64,000 bases of DNA from Streptomyces sp. TG1A-60 (GCF_037201975.1 NZ_CP147520.1:3844001-3908000); one strand, 5' to 3'. Numbered from the stretch's first letter, positions 41,735 to 50,138 are shown. Made by a program: numbers and translations. Notes: generated by a model not told the origin, from the sequence alone.

Positions 41735-42199
41735 ATGCGACTCGACAACACCAGGACGTCCGGCCGGATCCGGACTCGGCGGGGGCTGGCGCTGCTGATC
41801 GCCTCGGGGGCCGGGGTGGGCTCCCTGCTGCTGGGAGCGGTTCCCGCGCAGGCCAACGACACCACCAAGCAGGTCGCCGCGGACGGCCGTTCGGTCACGT
41901 TCGCCACGGGCGACAGCAGCCGTGGCGTCAGAGGAAACGTCACGTTCGTGGTGAAGGCGGACGGCAACTGGTCGGTCGAGGGAAACGGGCGCAACTCGAA
42001 CCTCCTCGTCCGCAAGTTCCACTGGACCTGTGACCTGACGTGGGACGCCGCGTCCGTCTCGCACCGGACGGGGAAGAAGGCCGTGCCCGGCAAGAAGACC
42101 CGCAGCGTCAGCTCGGCGGCGTACGACCCCAGCATCCAGGCGGACTTCGCCGACATCGCCGCCCGCGGCAGGGCCGACTGCGACATCGTCATCGGCTAG
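41735..42199 (+). CDS. Small secreted protein, function unknown
   Basis: A 154-residue protein with twin Arg-rich N-terminus and signal peptide (RRGLALLIASGAGVGSLLLG, cleavage near AQA-N). The mature part reads SVTFATGDSSRGVRGNVTFV, NSNLLVRKFHWTCDLTWDAA and ends RADCDIVIG, with two Cys likely joined. No family recognised. ATG at 41735 follows GAGAAGGACAG. The TAG stop lies at the TA target of the IS630 element; the G after TA is supplied by either the transposon or the original DNA, so the insertion did not change the protein. Confidence 0.7.
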   Translation: MRLDNTRTSGRIRTRRGLALLIASGAGVGSLLLGAVPAQANDTTKQVAADGRSVTFATGDSSRGVRGNVTFVVKADGNWSVEGNGRNSNLLVRKFHWTCDLTWDAASVSHRTGKKAVPGKKTRSVSSAAYDPSIQADFADIAARGRADCDIVIG

Positions 42200-43429
42200 T
42201 GCCGTAGCAGGGAACGTTTGCCCTGTTGTGATGTGACGCGTCGTCCGGGTGCTGTGTCGGGCGGCGCGTGTCCGTCACTCTGTCCGGGTGGCAGAACGAG
42301 TACGCGTGCGTGAGATCGATGACGACGAGGGCAGACGGCTGCTGCGGATCATCCGCAGGGGGACTGGGTCGGTGGTGACCTGGCGGCGGGCCCAGATGGT
42401 GCTGCTGTCCGCGCAGGGCATGCCGGTGGCGAAGATTGCCGAGGTGTCGTTCACCAGCGACGACCGGGTCCGCGATGTGATCCACAACTTCAACACCGAC
42501 GGCTTCGAGTCGCTGTATCCGAAGTACAAGGGCGGCCGGCCCAAGACGTTCACATTGCCCGAGCGTCGCGAGATCAAGAAGATCGCCAAGTCCAAGCCCG
42601 CCGAGCACGACCTGCCGTTCTCGACCTGGAGTCTGACCAAGCTGGCGGACTTCCTGGTCGCCGAGGGGGTGGTCGACGACATCAGCCACGAGGGCCTTCG
42701 CATCCTGCTCCGCGAGGAAGGCGTCTCCTTTCAACGCCTGAAGACCTGGAAGACCTCCCGCGACCCGGACTACGCGGCCAAGAAGGCACGCGTCGAGCAC
42801 CTGTATGCCATCGCCGACGGCGAGGTCATACCCGAGGAGGGCGAGCCCGAAGTCGTCTTCTGTCTGGACGAGTTCGGGCCGCTCAACCTGATGCCCCACC
42901 CTGGCCGGCAGTGGGCCGAACGCGGCGGCAAGTACAAGGACCCCGACCGTGAACCACGTCGTCGTCGGCGGGCGACCTACAACCGCTACGGCGGGGTGCG
43001 GCACCTGTTCGCCGCTCTGGACCTGGCCAAGGACAAGCTCTACGGCCACATCAAGCCCATCAAGCGACGCACTCAGTTCCTGGAGTTCTGCCGCTACCTG
43101 CGCACCCTCTACCCGGCCGGTGTCCGCATCGCGATCGTCTGCGACAACTTTTCCCCGCATCTGACCACGAAGAAGTGCCAGCGGGTCGGCACCTGGGCGG
43201 CGGCGAACAACGTCGAGATCGCCTACACCCCGACGAACTCCTCGTGGCTCAACCGCGTCGAGGCCCAGTTCACCGCTTTGCGCTACTTCACCCTCGACGG
43301 CACCGACCATGCCGACCACAAGGAACAGGGCAGCATGATCCGCCGCTACATCATCTGGCGAAACCGCCATGCCGACGACCGACGCCTACGCGCCGTCGTC
43401 GACAGGGCAAACATTGCCTGATCCGGCAC
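42199..43429 (+). mobile_element. Complete IS630-family insertion sequence (1231 bp)
   Basis: Flanked by TA on both sides (42197-42198 and 43430-43431), the target duplication of IS630/Tc1 elements. Imperfect inverted ends: GTGCCGTAGCAGGGAACGTT on the left and, reverse-complemented, GTGCCGGATCAGGCAATGTT on the right, continuing to TTGCCCTGT. One intact transposase inside. It inserted at the TA that borders an older IS630 remnant. Confidence 0.9.
42288..43421 (+). CDS. IS630-family DDE transposase
   Basis: About 377 residues. An N-terminal helix-turn-helix (RRAQMVLLSAQGMPVAKIAE, VRDVIHNFNTDGFESLYPKY) and a DDE catalytic domain: first Asp in VVFCLDEFGPLN, second in IAIVCDNFSPHL, Glu in NSSWLNRVEAQFTALRYF. 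All three are present and the frame is open, so the element may still be active. The GTG at 42288 is the likely start; GTG and other codons upstream are possible. The stop lies eight bases from the right end. Confidence 0.92.
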   Translation: MAERVRVREIDDDEGRRLLRIIRRGTGSVVTWRRAQMVLLSAQGMPVAKIAEVSFTSDDRVRDVIHNFNTDGFESLYPKYKGGRPKTFTLPERREIKKIAKSKPAEHDLPFSTWSLTKLADFLVAEGVVDDISHEGLRILLREEGVSFQRLKTWKTSRDPDYAAKKARVEHLYAIADGEVIPEEGEPEVVFCLDEFGPLNLMPHPGRQWAERGGKYKDPDREPRRRRRATYNRYGGVRHLFAALDLAKDKLYGHIKPIKRRTQFLEFCRYLRTLYPAGVRIAIVCDNFSPHLTTKKCQRVGTWAAANNVEIAYTPTNSSWLNRVEAQFTALRYFTLDGTDHADHKEQGSMIRRYIIWRNRHADDRRLRAVVDRANIA

Positions 43430-43431
43430 TA

Positions 43432-43652
43432 GTGTGCTGCGCCAGAAATTCTGAGGGTTGGTTCTCCTCTGTTTTCTGGTTGCCGGTTCCGATCTTGGTG
43501 AGGTAGTCGGCGAGGGAGTTGAGGATCTCGTCGGCGGTCTTGGTCCAGGTGAAGGGCCGCGGGTTCTCGTTCCAGGTGTCGATCCACGCCGCGATGTCGT
43601 CCTCCAGGGCCTTCACGGAGATGTGGACGCCCCGGCGAATGAGTTTGTCGGT
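43432..43652 (-). pseudogene. C-terminal remnant of another IS630 transposase
   Basis: The minus strand encodes TDKLIRRGVHISVKALEDDI, AAWIDTWNENPRPFTWTKTA, DEILNSLADYLTKIG, the conserved end of a different IS630-family transposase. Everything upstream is gone. The element end GTGTGCTGCGCCAGAAATTC begins at 43432 beside the shared TA. The frame now runs on into the newer IS. Confidence 0.8.
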
Positions 43653-43782
43653 CCTTTGCCCGTGAAGGAGCGGCGTCCGGTACGTGCTATCGGTGTGCCG
43701 GCCGGAAGGCGTCATCCGCCCGAAGGGCCTGGACGTACTCGGGCTTTCGGCCGGTGCGGCGAGAGGGCGTGCCTGGCGCCGC

Positions 43783-43813
43783 GACGGGGCGAACGTCGCC
43801 TGCCGCGGCACTA
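43783..43813 (+). repeat. Orphan right end of an IS630 copy
   Basis: Thirty-one bases matching the right end of the intact IS (43401-43431) at 24 positions, including the terminal CGGCACTA. The upstream bases even encode ANVA where the intact transposase has ANIA. It is a relic of an older copy of the same family. Confidence 0.6.
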
Positions 43814-43928
43814 GCGGGGACGGGTTCCGGCACCGGCCCGGAACCGCGTCCACGCTCTTGCCGGAGGGCCGTCCGGCCGCAGGCCGGGCGGCCTTTCGCG
43901 CATTCCGTGGGGCCGGGCCGGCGCGGGT

Positions 43929-44048
43929 GACTCTGCTGCGCGATTCTGAGGCGGCTCCGATGCGCGGACCGCGACCTGCGACAACGCGGTAGCCGTCGCG
44001 GCTTCTCCTGCCGGTGTCTGCCGCCCGGCCGAATTGCGCAGCAGAGTC
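43929..44048. mobile_element. MITE, copy 2 (120 bp)
   Basis: Same length and ends as the element at 19932-20051: GACTCTGCTGCGCGATTC on the left and GAATTGCGCAGCAGAGTC on the right. The interior is nearly identical. It lies 70 bases from the end of the paralogous fusion gene, within a nest of IS630 pieces. Confidence 0.75.
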
Positions 44049-44118
44049 GCGGGGGGTCTCAAAGCCCACCGGTCCGGGCGCGTGCGCGGCGTCCCGTCCT
44101 CGGACGTGCCCGCCCGGG

Positions 44119-45342
44119 CTACTCGGCGAGGAAGTTGTCGAGGTGGGAGAGGAAGGTGGGCCAGGCGGGGTCGGCGGCGGTGAACAGGTGGTTACGGCTT
44201 TCGAGCAGGATGAGTCGGCTGTCGGGGATGAGAGTGGCCAGTTCCAGCGCCTGTGCGACGGGGACGCGCGCGTCGTCGCGGGAGTGGATGATCAGCGTGG
44301 GACAGGTCACCCGGTGGGCGATGTGGGAGACGTCGATGCGGGCGAACTCCTCCAGGAAGCGGAGACCGTTGGCGGGCGAGGTCGTCTGCCGTGAGTAGGC
44401 GGCGAACGCGTCCCATTCCGCGGGTGTGGCGTCGGCGAGGAACTGGGAGGCGAAGAAGCGCAGGAAGCTGGTGTCCTGGGAGCGCCATCCGGCGCGGGCG
44501 ATGTTCAGGTCGACCTGAGCGGCATAGCGCTCCGCGTCGTTGCCGGCCCGGATCTGCTGTCCCCGGGCGTAGGCCGCGGTGAGGACCAGCCTGCTGACCC
44601 GCTCGGGGTGGCGCGCGGCATAGGCGACCGCCACCGCGCCGCCCTGTGACACCCCCAGCAGGGGAAAGCGGTCGAGGCCGACGGCATCGACCACGGAGTC
44701 GAGGTCGTCGACCAGGTCGTCGAGGGTGAAGCTGGGCACCGTCCGTGCGGAGAGGCCGCAGCCCCGTTCGTCGTAGCGGACGAGCTGCCGGTCGCGGGTG
44801 AGGCCGTCGAACCAGTGTGCCCACATCGGGGTGGTCCGATCGAGATCGAGGTGGGACAGCCAGTTGGCGGTCTTCACCAGGGGTGGACCGTCGCCGGTGG
44901 TGGCGTAGGCGATGCGGGTGCCGTCGACGGACCGGCAGAACCTGATGACCTCGTGGTCCGCCTGCCCCGCCGCCGCGACGGCGGGGACGGTGGGCGTGGC
45001 GGGCGGAGCGGGCGCATCGGCGGAGGTCACGGTCGCGCGCGCGACGAAGTGACAGCCGTGCCCGCGCACGGTGCGGATGAACTGCTGTCGTGTGCCGCTG
45101 TCACCGATCGCGAGGCGGGCCGTGCGCAACCAGGTGGCGAGTGCGGCCTCGGTGACCGTGTGTCCGTGCCCCAGCGTGGCGAGAAGTTCCTCTTTCGGTA
45201 CGACGCGATCGCGGTGCTCGACGAGGTGGCAGAGCAGATCCAGAGCCTGAGGTTCGACGTGGACACGCTGTCCGTCGCGGCTGAGCCGACGGCGTTCCGT
45301 GTCCAACTCGTACTGCCCGAAGTGGTATACCGCGCCGCCCAC
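44119..45342 (-). CDS. Winged-helix DNA-binding / alpha-beta hydrolase fusion protein (copy 2)
   Basis: A 407-residue paralogue of the protein at 40170-41435. Winged helix: YHFGQYELDTERRRLSRDGQ, VEPQALDLLCHLVEHRDRVV, HTVTEAALATWLRTARLAIG. Hydrolase: FCRSVDGTRIAYATTGDGPP, RYDERGCGLSARTVPSFTLD, nucleophile GVSQGGAVAVAYA, Asp in LIIHSRDDARVPVAQAL, His in LESRNHLF. GTG at 45342 matches the start of copy 1; the frame runs upstream through a P-type ATPase relic and should not be included. It faces copy 1 across the IS630 cluster, in inverted orientation. Confidence 0.85.
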   Translation of the reverse strand: MGGAVYHFGQYELDTERRRLSRDGQRVHVEPQALDLLCHLVEHRDRVVPKEELLATLGHGHTVTEAALATWLRTARLAIGDSGTRQQFIRTVRGHGCHFVARATVTSADAPAPPATPTVPAVAAAGQADHEVIRFCRSVDGTRIAYATTGDGPPLVKTANWLSHLDLDRTTPMWAHWFDGLTRDRQLVRYDERGCGLSARTVPSFTLDDLVDDLDSVVDAVGLDRFPLLGVSQGGAVAVAYAARHPERVSRLVLTAAYARGQQIRAGNDAERYAAQVDLNIARAGWRSQDTSFLRFFASQFLADATPAEWDAFAAYSRQTTSPANGLRFLEEFARIDVSHIAHRVTCPTLIIHSRDDARVPVAQALELATLIPDSRLILLESRNHLFTAADPAWPTFLSHLDNFLAE

Positions 45343-45434
45343 AGCCGTGACTGTACAGCCTTGTCCGGCCCCGGGCGCCCGGGTTGCCGACGTCAGGCGT
45401 CGGCGGTCCGGCCGGCACCGACGCCGGCCGCGTA

Positions 45435-45724
45435 CACCGCTCCGGGGCGCCAGGTACAACCAGCCCAGGGTCGGGGTGAGCGCGAAAACGGAGGGCAGTC
45501 CCTCGGGGATCGCGGCGACGGCCAGGGCCACCGCCCGCAGCGCGAGATCGGCTGGGTACTCGCGGCGCGGGAGGGCCACGAGCGTGCAGGCGGCCACGGC
45601 GATTCCGCTCACAGGGCCAGGCGACGGCTCGGGCCGTCCCTTCGTGGGCGCCCCGGGCGGCGGTCCGCGCCCGGGCGTCCGCCGTGGTCAGGCCCGTGGC
45701 CGGGGCCACGCCGAGCAGGTCCGC
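45435..45724 (-). pseudogene. Deleted and frameshifted P-type cation ATPase
   Basis: Two pieces in different frames: ADLLGVAPATGLTTADARAR (the N-terminal cytoplasmic motif of Ca2+/Mg2+-type ATPases) and then VAACTLVALPRREYPADLAL followed by RAVALAVAAIPEGLPSVFAL, the membrane helix 4 signature (PEGLP). Normally these lie about 200 residues apart and the catalytic DKTGT follows; both are missing. The gene is dead. Confidence 0.7.
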
Positions 45725-45842
45725 ACCTCGGCGGCATCGCTCCGGTGGGTGTCGGCCGCGCGGGCGGTGCCGACACGGTGTGGTTTCCGGGCCGTGGTTC
45801 CGCCGGGACACGGTCACTCAGCCGTGGTCCGCCGGGACACGG

Positions 45843-46724
45843 TCACTCCTTGCCACGCACGACGGCGACGGGGCAGTCGGCGTGGTGCAGCAGGGCCTGG
45901 CTGACCGAGCCGAGCAGCAGACCGGAGAAGCCGCCGCGTCCCCGGGCACCGACCACCATCAGCTGGGCGTCGCGACTGGCCTCGATCAGGGCCGGGCGGA
46001 TCCGGGAACGCACCAGGCGCCGCTCCACCTCGACCTGGGGATACAGCGTCCGCCAGGAGGCCACCGTCTCGTCCAGCAGGCGCTGCTCGGCCTCGTGGAG
46101 ACGGTCGGCGCCCACCACCACGGCGGTCAGGGGGTCTCCGGGACCTTCGTAGGCGCGCTCGCTCCACGTGTTCCACACGTGTACGGCCACCAGCGGCGCC
46201 TCGCGCAGTGCCGCCTCGGCGAACGCGAACCCCACCGCCGCCGCACCGGCCTCGGAGCCGTCCACGGCCAGGACCACCGGGCCGGCCGGATCGGGGCGGC
46301 CCCGCACCACCATCAGCGGGCAGGCGCCGTGGGCGGCCAGATGCACCGCCGTCGAGCCCAGCAACAGCCCGGCGAAGCCGCTCAGGCCCCGGGACCCGAC
46401 CACCGCCAGCGAGGCCGACCGCGACTCGATCTCCAGCACTTCGAGCGCCTCCCCGGCCACCACCGACCGGGTGATCCGGATGTCCGGAGCGACCTCGTGC
46501 GCCCGTTCCTCGGCGCGGGCCAGTGCCCCCCGCGCCATCGCCTCCAGGCCGTGGTCGGCGGGGTGCCACGGTGGCGCGCCGACCGACAGGTGTCCGGACG
46601 CACGGCCGAAGGCGTGCACGATCCGCAGTCCCGCCCCGCGCAGGTGCGCCTCACGGGCCGCGGCCTCGACGGCGTCGATGCCGGAGGCGGAGCCGTCCAC
46701 ACCCACGATCACCGGATCACTCAT
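45843..46724 (-). CDS. Universal stress protein with two tandem UspA domains
   Basis: A 293-residue protein. Domain 1 starts DPVIVGVDGSASGIDAVEAA and ends VVGSRGLSGFAGLLLGSTAV, HLAAHGACPLMVVRG; domain 2 starts VVLAVDGSEAGAAAVGFAFA and ends MVVGARGRGGFSGLLLGSVS, LLHHADCPVAVVRG. The G-2x-G-9x-G(S/T) ATP-binding motif is seen in both. Tandem USPs in actinobacteria are linked to dormancy and redox stress. ATG at 46724 follows GGGAG. A decayed relative lies just upstream. Confidence 0.9.
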   Translation of the reverse strand: MSDPVIVGVDGSASGIDAVEAAAREAHLRGAGLRIVHAFGRASGHLSVGAPPWHPADHGLEAMARGALARAEERAHEVAPDIRITRSVVAGEALEVLEIESRSASLAVVGSRGLSGFAGLLLGSTAVHLAAHGACPLMVVRGRPDPAGPVVLAVDGSEAGAAAVGFAFAEAALREAPLVAVHVWNTWSERAYEGPGDPLTAVVVGADRLHEAEQRLLDETVASWRTLYPQVEVERRLVRSRIRPALIEASRDAQLMVVGARGRGGFSGLLLGSVSQALLHHADCPVAVVRGKE

Positions 46725-46971
46725 TGGATACTCCCGTCCCGGACCGTCGCCGACGCGCGGCCCTTCGGCTTCAAGCCTCGGTGCGGTCGCCCCGTTGCGC
46801 CCAGGGGCCGTCGGGCCGTCCCCGGGGGCCATTCGGCCCTGTCGGGTACCCCCGGGTACTCAGAACTGGCCCCGTCCTCACCCGTTTCGCGCCCACCCGG
46901 ACGACGGCCCCCGCCCGACCGCACGGCGGGACAAGGGCGGCGGGCCTCGTAGCGGACGCGGTCAGTGACGC

Positions 46972-47150
46972 TCGGCCGTTTGCCACACCACCGCCGACCG
47001 GGCAGTGGGCGTAGCGCGGCAAAACCCGACTGACCGACCCGAGCATCACCTGGCCGATGTGACCTTCATCGCGATGGGGGGATCTCGGCGGGTTCGCCGC
47101 TGTCCCGTCCGTCGACGCCGACGGCGGCGGCGCGTGGCTCATCGACGGAG
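46972..47150 (-). pseudogene. Collapsed universal stress protein gene
   Basis: The minus strand reads AAAVGVDGRDSGEPAEIPP (N-terminal USP strand) and soon after, in another frame, GHIGQVMLGSVSRVLPRYAH with CPVGGG, the C-terminal motif. Everything between is missing. It is a relic of a tandem duplicate of the USP at 45843-46724. Confidence 0.55.
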
Positions 47151-47433
47151 GTCATGGCGCTGTGGCCGGAAGCAGCCGACGGGAACACCGTGTCCGCGCT
47201 GATCAATATCTGTGTCCGCGAGGTGAGAAATAGGTGCGGCACACGGCGAGTATTCCTCGGCCGCCGAGCGGAGCGGAATTATCCACCGCGCAGGGCCGAT
47301 CACACCGTGCTAATGTCGATCTCAGTTGCAGGTGTGGTTGCCAGAAGGTTCATTTTCCGACGGGTTAATCAGCACGGCGACGCGGAATCCGCACAGGGCG
47401 AATTCCAGACTTCGTCTCCGAAGGAGAAATGAC
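47151..47433 (+). promoter_or_regulatory. Upstream region and probable long leader of the cold-shock gene
   Basis: No gene. The stretch is less GC-rich than its surroundings (e.g. AATTATCCACC, GCTAATGTCGATCTC). Cold-shock genes usually have a long structured 5' leader; a leader here is plausible, with AAGGAGAAATGAC as ribosome site. The transcription start cannot be placed. Confidence 0.4.
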
Positions 47434-47637
47434 ATGGCTACTGGCACCGTGAAGTGGTTCAACGCGGAAAAGGGCTTCGGCTTCATCGAGCAGGACGGCG
47501 GCGGCGCCGACGTCTTCGCCCACTACTCGAACATCGCCGCCCAGGGCTTCCGCGAGCTGCTGGAGGGTCAGAAGGTGTCCTTCGACATCGCGCAGGGCCA
47601 GAAGGGCCCGACGGCCGAGAACATCGTTCCCGCCTGA
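47434..47637 (+). CDS. Cold-shock protein (CspA family)
   Basis: A 67-residue OB-fold RNA chaperone: [20 protein letters not shown], then [40 protein letters not shown] and NIVPA. RNP1 (KGFGFI) and RNP2 (VFAHY) motifs are intact. It probably acts with the DEAD-box helicase encoded next, as in S. coelicolor where a cold-shock gene also neighbours a helicase gene. ATG follows AAGGAG. Confidence 0.95.
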   Translation: MATGTVKWFNAEKGFGFIEQDGGGADVFAHYSNIAAQGFRELLEGQKVSFDIAQGQKGPTAENIVPA

Positions 47638-47661
47638 CACCTGCAGTAACGCATACTTCGC

Positions 47662-47697
47662 AGCTGGGGCCCGCACCTTGGGGTGCGGGCCCCAGCT
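47662..47697 (+). terminator. 16-bp terminator hairpin after the cold-shock gene
   Basis: AGCTGGGGCCCGCACC, TTGG, GGTGCGGGCCCCAGCT: a perfect 16-bp stem with a four-base loop, 25 bases after the stop. Confidence 0.8.
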
Positions 47698-47878
47698 CGC
47701 TGCATTTCAGGGCGCGTGACGGGAAGACCCACCGCATCACCGGATGGTGACGCATTCCCCGTCGATCCGACTCGGCGCCCATCATCTCAGGCCCGTTCTC
47801 GCGATTCTCTGCGCCGTTCATCTTGCTGCGGAAATTCCTTGCTACGTGCCTACGTACTCACATCGAGGAAGGTTCCGC

Positions 47879-49381
47879 TTGAACCGCGCACGCACCGCCC
47901 GCTCGACCCGCTCGACCCGCACCTACGACCGCTCCGGGGGCTCCGCCGCCCAGCGTTCGGGGGCTCCGCGGCGCTCCAAGGGCTACGAACGCCGACCGGC
48001 CGCACCCCAGGGCGAGTTCGCGCTGCCGGTGACGGTCACGCCCGCGCTGCCCGCCGTCGAGTCGTTCGCCGACCTCGCCCTGCCGGCGCCGTTGCTGGCC
48101 GCGCTCGGGCACGAGGGCGTGACCGTACCGTTCCCCATCCAGGGGGCTACCCTGCCGAACTCCCTCGCCGGACGTGACGTGCTCGGCCGCGGCCGTACCG
48201 GGTCGGGCAAGACCCTCGCCTTCGGCCTCGCGTTGCTGGCCCGTACAGCGGGCCGACGCGCCGAGCCGCGGCAGCCGCTCGCCCTGGTCCTCGTCCCCAC
48301 CCGCGAGCTGGCCCAGCAGGTCACCGACGCGCTCACCCCGTACGCCCGCGCCGTGCGGCTGCGGCTGGCCACCGTGGTCGGCGGCATGTCGATCGGCAGG
48401 CAGGCGGGTGCGCTGCGGGCCGGGGCGGAGGTCGTCGTCGCGACGCCGGGGCGGCTCAAGGACCTGATCGACCGTGGCGACTGCCGACTGGACGGCGTCA
48501 CCATCACCGTCCTGGACGAGGCCGACCAGATGGCCGACATGGGCTTCATGCCCCAGGTCACCGCCCTGCTCGACCAGGTGCGCCCCGAAGGGCAGCGGAT
48601 GCTCTTCTCCGCCACTCTGGACCGCAACGTCGACCTGCTCGTCCGCCGCTACCTGACCGACCCGGTGGTTCACTCCGTCGACCCGTCGGCGGGTGCCGTC
48701 ACCACGATGGAGCACCACGTGCTCCACGTGCGCGAGGCGGACAAGTACCAGACGACCACCGAGATCGCGGCGCGAGACGGCCGGGTGATCATGTTCCTGG
48801 ACACCAAGCACGCCGTGGACCGGCTGACCAAGCACCTGCTGAACAGCGGCGTCCGCGCCGCGGCTCTGCACGGCGGCAAGTCCCAGCCCCAGCGCACCCG
48901 GACCCTCGCCCAGTTCAAGACCGGTCATGTGACGGTCCTGGTGGCGACGAACGTCGCGGCCCGCGGCATCCACGTCGACAACCTCGACCTGGTCGTCAAC
49001 GTGGATCCGCCGGGCGACCACAAGGACTACCTGCACCGCGGCGGCCGTACCGCCCGCGCCGGCGAGTCCGGCAGCGTCGTCACCCTCGTGACACCGGACC
49101 AGCGCCGCGGCATGAGCCGGCTGATGGCCTCGGCCGCGATCACCCCCCGGATCACCTCGGTGCGTTCGGGTGAGGCGGAACTGAGCCGCATCACAGGCGC
49201 CCAGGCCCCTTCCGGTGTCCCCGTCGTCATCGCCGCACCGGCCCCGGCATCCCCCCGCCGCGCCACGTCCTCCGCGGCTCCCTCGTCCCGGGGCCGCCGC
49301 GACCGCCCCGCCCAGGGGCGCGCCACCGGACGTCCGGGGCGGCGCAGGGCGCAGCAGCCCGCCTTCGGCTCGGCGGCCTAG
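47879..49381 (+). CDS. DEAD-box ATP-dependent RNA helicase
   Basis: A 500-residue helicase. After a basic N-terminal tail come the Q motif (PFPIQGATLPNSLAGRDVLG), motif I GRTGSGKT, Ia VPTRELAQQV, Ib ATPGRL, II VLDEADQ (DEAD), III FSATLD, IV VIMFLDTKHAV, V LVATNVAARGIHVDNLDLVV and VI HRGGRTARAG. The C-terminal tail is Arg/Ala/Pro rich. It would unwind structured RNA, probably under cold stress. TTG at 47879 with GAGGAAGG six bases before it is the best start; the frame upstream runs through the intergenic region. Confidence 0.93.
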   Translation: MNRARTARSTRSTRTYDRSGGSAAQRSGAPRRSKGYERRPAAPQGEFALPVTVTPALPAVESFADLALPAPLLAALGHEGVTVPFPIQGATLPNSLAGRDVLGRGRTGSGKTLAFGLALLARTAGRRAEPRQPLALVLVPTRELAQQVTDALTPYARAVRLRLATVVGGMSIGRQAGALRAGAEVVVATPGRLKDLIDRGDCRLDGVTITVLDEADQMADMGFMPQVTALLDQVRPEGQRMLFSATLDRNVDLLVRRYLTDPVVHSVDPSAGAVTTMEHHVLHVREADKYQTTTEIAARDGRVIMFLDTKHAVDRLTKHLLNSGVRAAALHGGKSQPQRTRTLAQFKTGHVTVLVATNVAARGIHVDNLDLVVNVDPPGDHKDYLHRGGRTARAGESGSVVTLVTPDQRRGMSRLMASAAITPRITSVRSGEAELSRITGAQAPSGVPVVIAAPAPASPRRATSSAAPSSRGRRDRPAQGRATGRPGRRRAQQPAFGSAA

Positions 49382-49394
49382 TGCCGCGGTACTA
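49379..49394. other. Possible IS630 excision footprint at the helicase stop codon
   Basis: TA, GTGCCG, CGGTAC, TA: six bases identical to the left tip and six nearly identical to the right tip of the IS at 42199, joined directly and flanked by TA. The helicase stop is TAG at 49379-49381. Confidence 0.35.
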
Positions 49395-49435
49395 GAAACA
49401 CCGACCACAAGCCCACCAACTCCGCGGAGGCAGCT

Positions 49436-49780
49436 TTGACACCGGTTCGGACACAGCGACGCCAGGCGGGTCCCTCCCCCATGACCGTGGTCGACGACGA
49501 CGCGCCCGGCCCCCGGGTAGGGGACGACATGACCGTCGAGGTCGCGCTGTCCGTCATGGCCGGTGCCCGTGTCGAGTACCTCCTCCTGTGCGACGCGGAC
49601 GACCGGTGCACGGGTTCGGTCACCCGGGCACAACTCGCCGTTCACCGAGGCAGTTCCACGTACACGGACCGGATCCGTCTCCGGGACGTCCTCCACGGAC
49701 CCCTCACCTCGCCCGCCCCTCGGCACGTCGCCGTGGGGGAGCACGGCCGGGCCCCGGGCGTCCTCGCCCTCTCCCTCTGA
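49436..49780 (+). CDS. Small CBS-domain-like protein of the cold-shock locus
   Basis: A 114-residue protein: AGPSPMTVVDDDAPGPRVGD, DMTVEVALSVMAGARVEYLL, LCDADDRCTGSVTRAQLAVH, TYTDRIRLRDVLH. The pattern of a target-region helix followed by LLxCDxDDRCxGxVTRAQL resembles half of a CBS pair, a nucleotide sensor fold. TTG at 49436 after CGGAGG is the likely start. Similar proteins follow DEAD-box genes in other Streptomyces; the partner is unknown. Confidence 0.65.
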   Translation: MTPVRTQRRQAGPSPMTVVDDDAPGPRVGDDMTVEVALSVMAGARVEYLLLCDADDRCTGSVTRAQLAVHRGSSTYTDRIRLRDVLHGPLTSPAPRHVAVGEHGRAPGVLALSL

Positions 49781-49826
49781 TCCGCTCCCGCCGATCAGCC
49801 CGTTCTCCTTCTCCCTGTGGGGCATC

Positions 49827-50138
49827 ATGCGCTGTGTCATCGCCCGGTACCCGTTCGACCTGACCAAGAGCGGAGTGCTCGCCTCGATGAAGGGCGTCAC
49901 TCCCGAGCTCGTCACGGGTGAGTCCGTGACCATCGGCCGCCGCCGCTACCCCGTCAAGCAGGTGGGCCAGGTCATCACCCGACAGGACCGCCGCGACTTC
50001 ACCAGCGGCGAGGTCGTCCGGGCCCTGGACCGACTCGGCTTCACCTGCCACGACCACCTCAGGGCCACGCCCGCGCGTGTTCCCACTCCGCTCCAGACCG
50101 CGTCGGCACTGCTCGGCGCATCCTCCCTGGAGGTATGA
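49827..50138 (+). CDS. SCO5918 family protein
   Basis: A 103-residue conserved Streptomyces protein: MRCVIARYPFDLTKSGVLAS, MKGVTPELVTGESVTIGRRR, YPVKQVGQVITRQDRRDFTS, GEVVRALDRLGFTCHDH. The first ~75 residues are the conserved part. In S. coelicolor the family member lies close to a cold-shock gene and DEAD-box helicase (SCO5920-5921 region), the same order as here. Function unknown; small size and basic character fit an RNA- or ribosome-associated role, which is inference. ATG 49827. Confidence 0.8.
   Translation: MRCVIARYPFDLTKSGVLASMKGVTPELVTGESVTIGRRRYPVKQVGQVITRQDRRDFTSGEVVRALDRLGFTCHDHLRATPARVPTPLQTASALLGASSLEV

Noticed and set aside
47858..49933. A 691-codon minus-strand frame
   Set aside because: Antisense to the DEAD-box helicase gene; no recognisable protein content.
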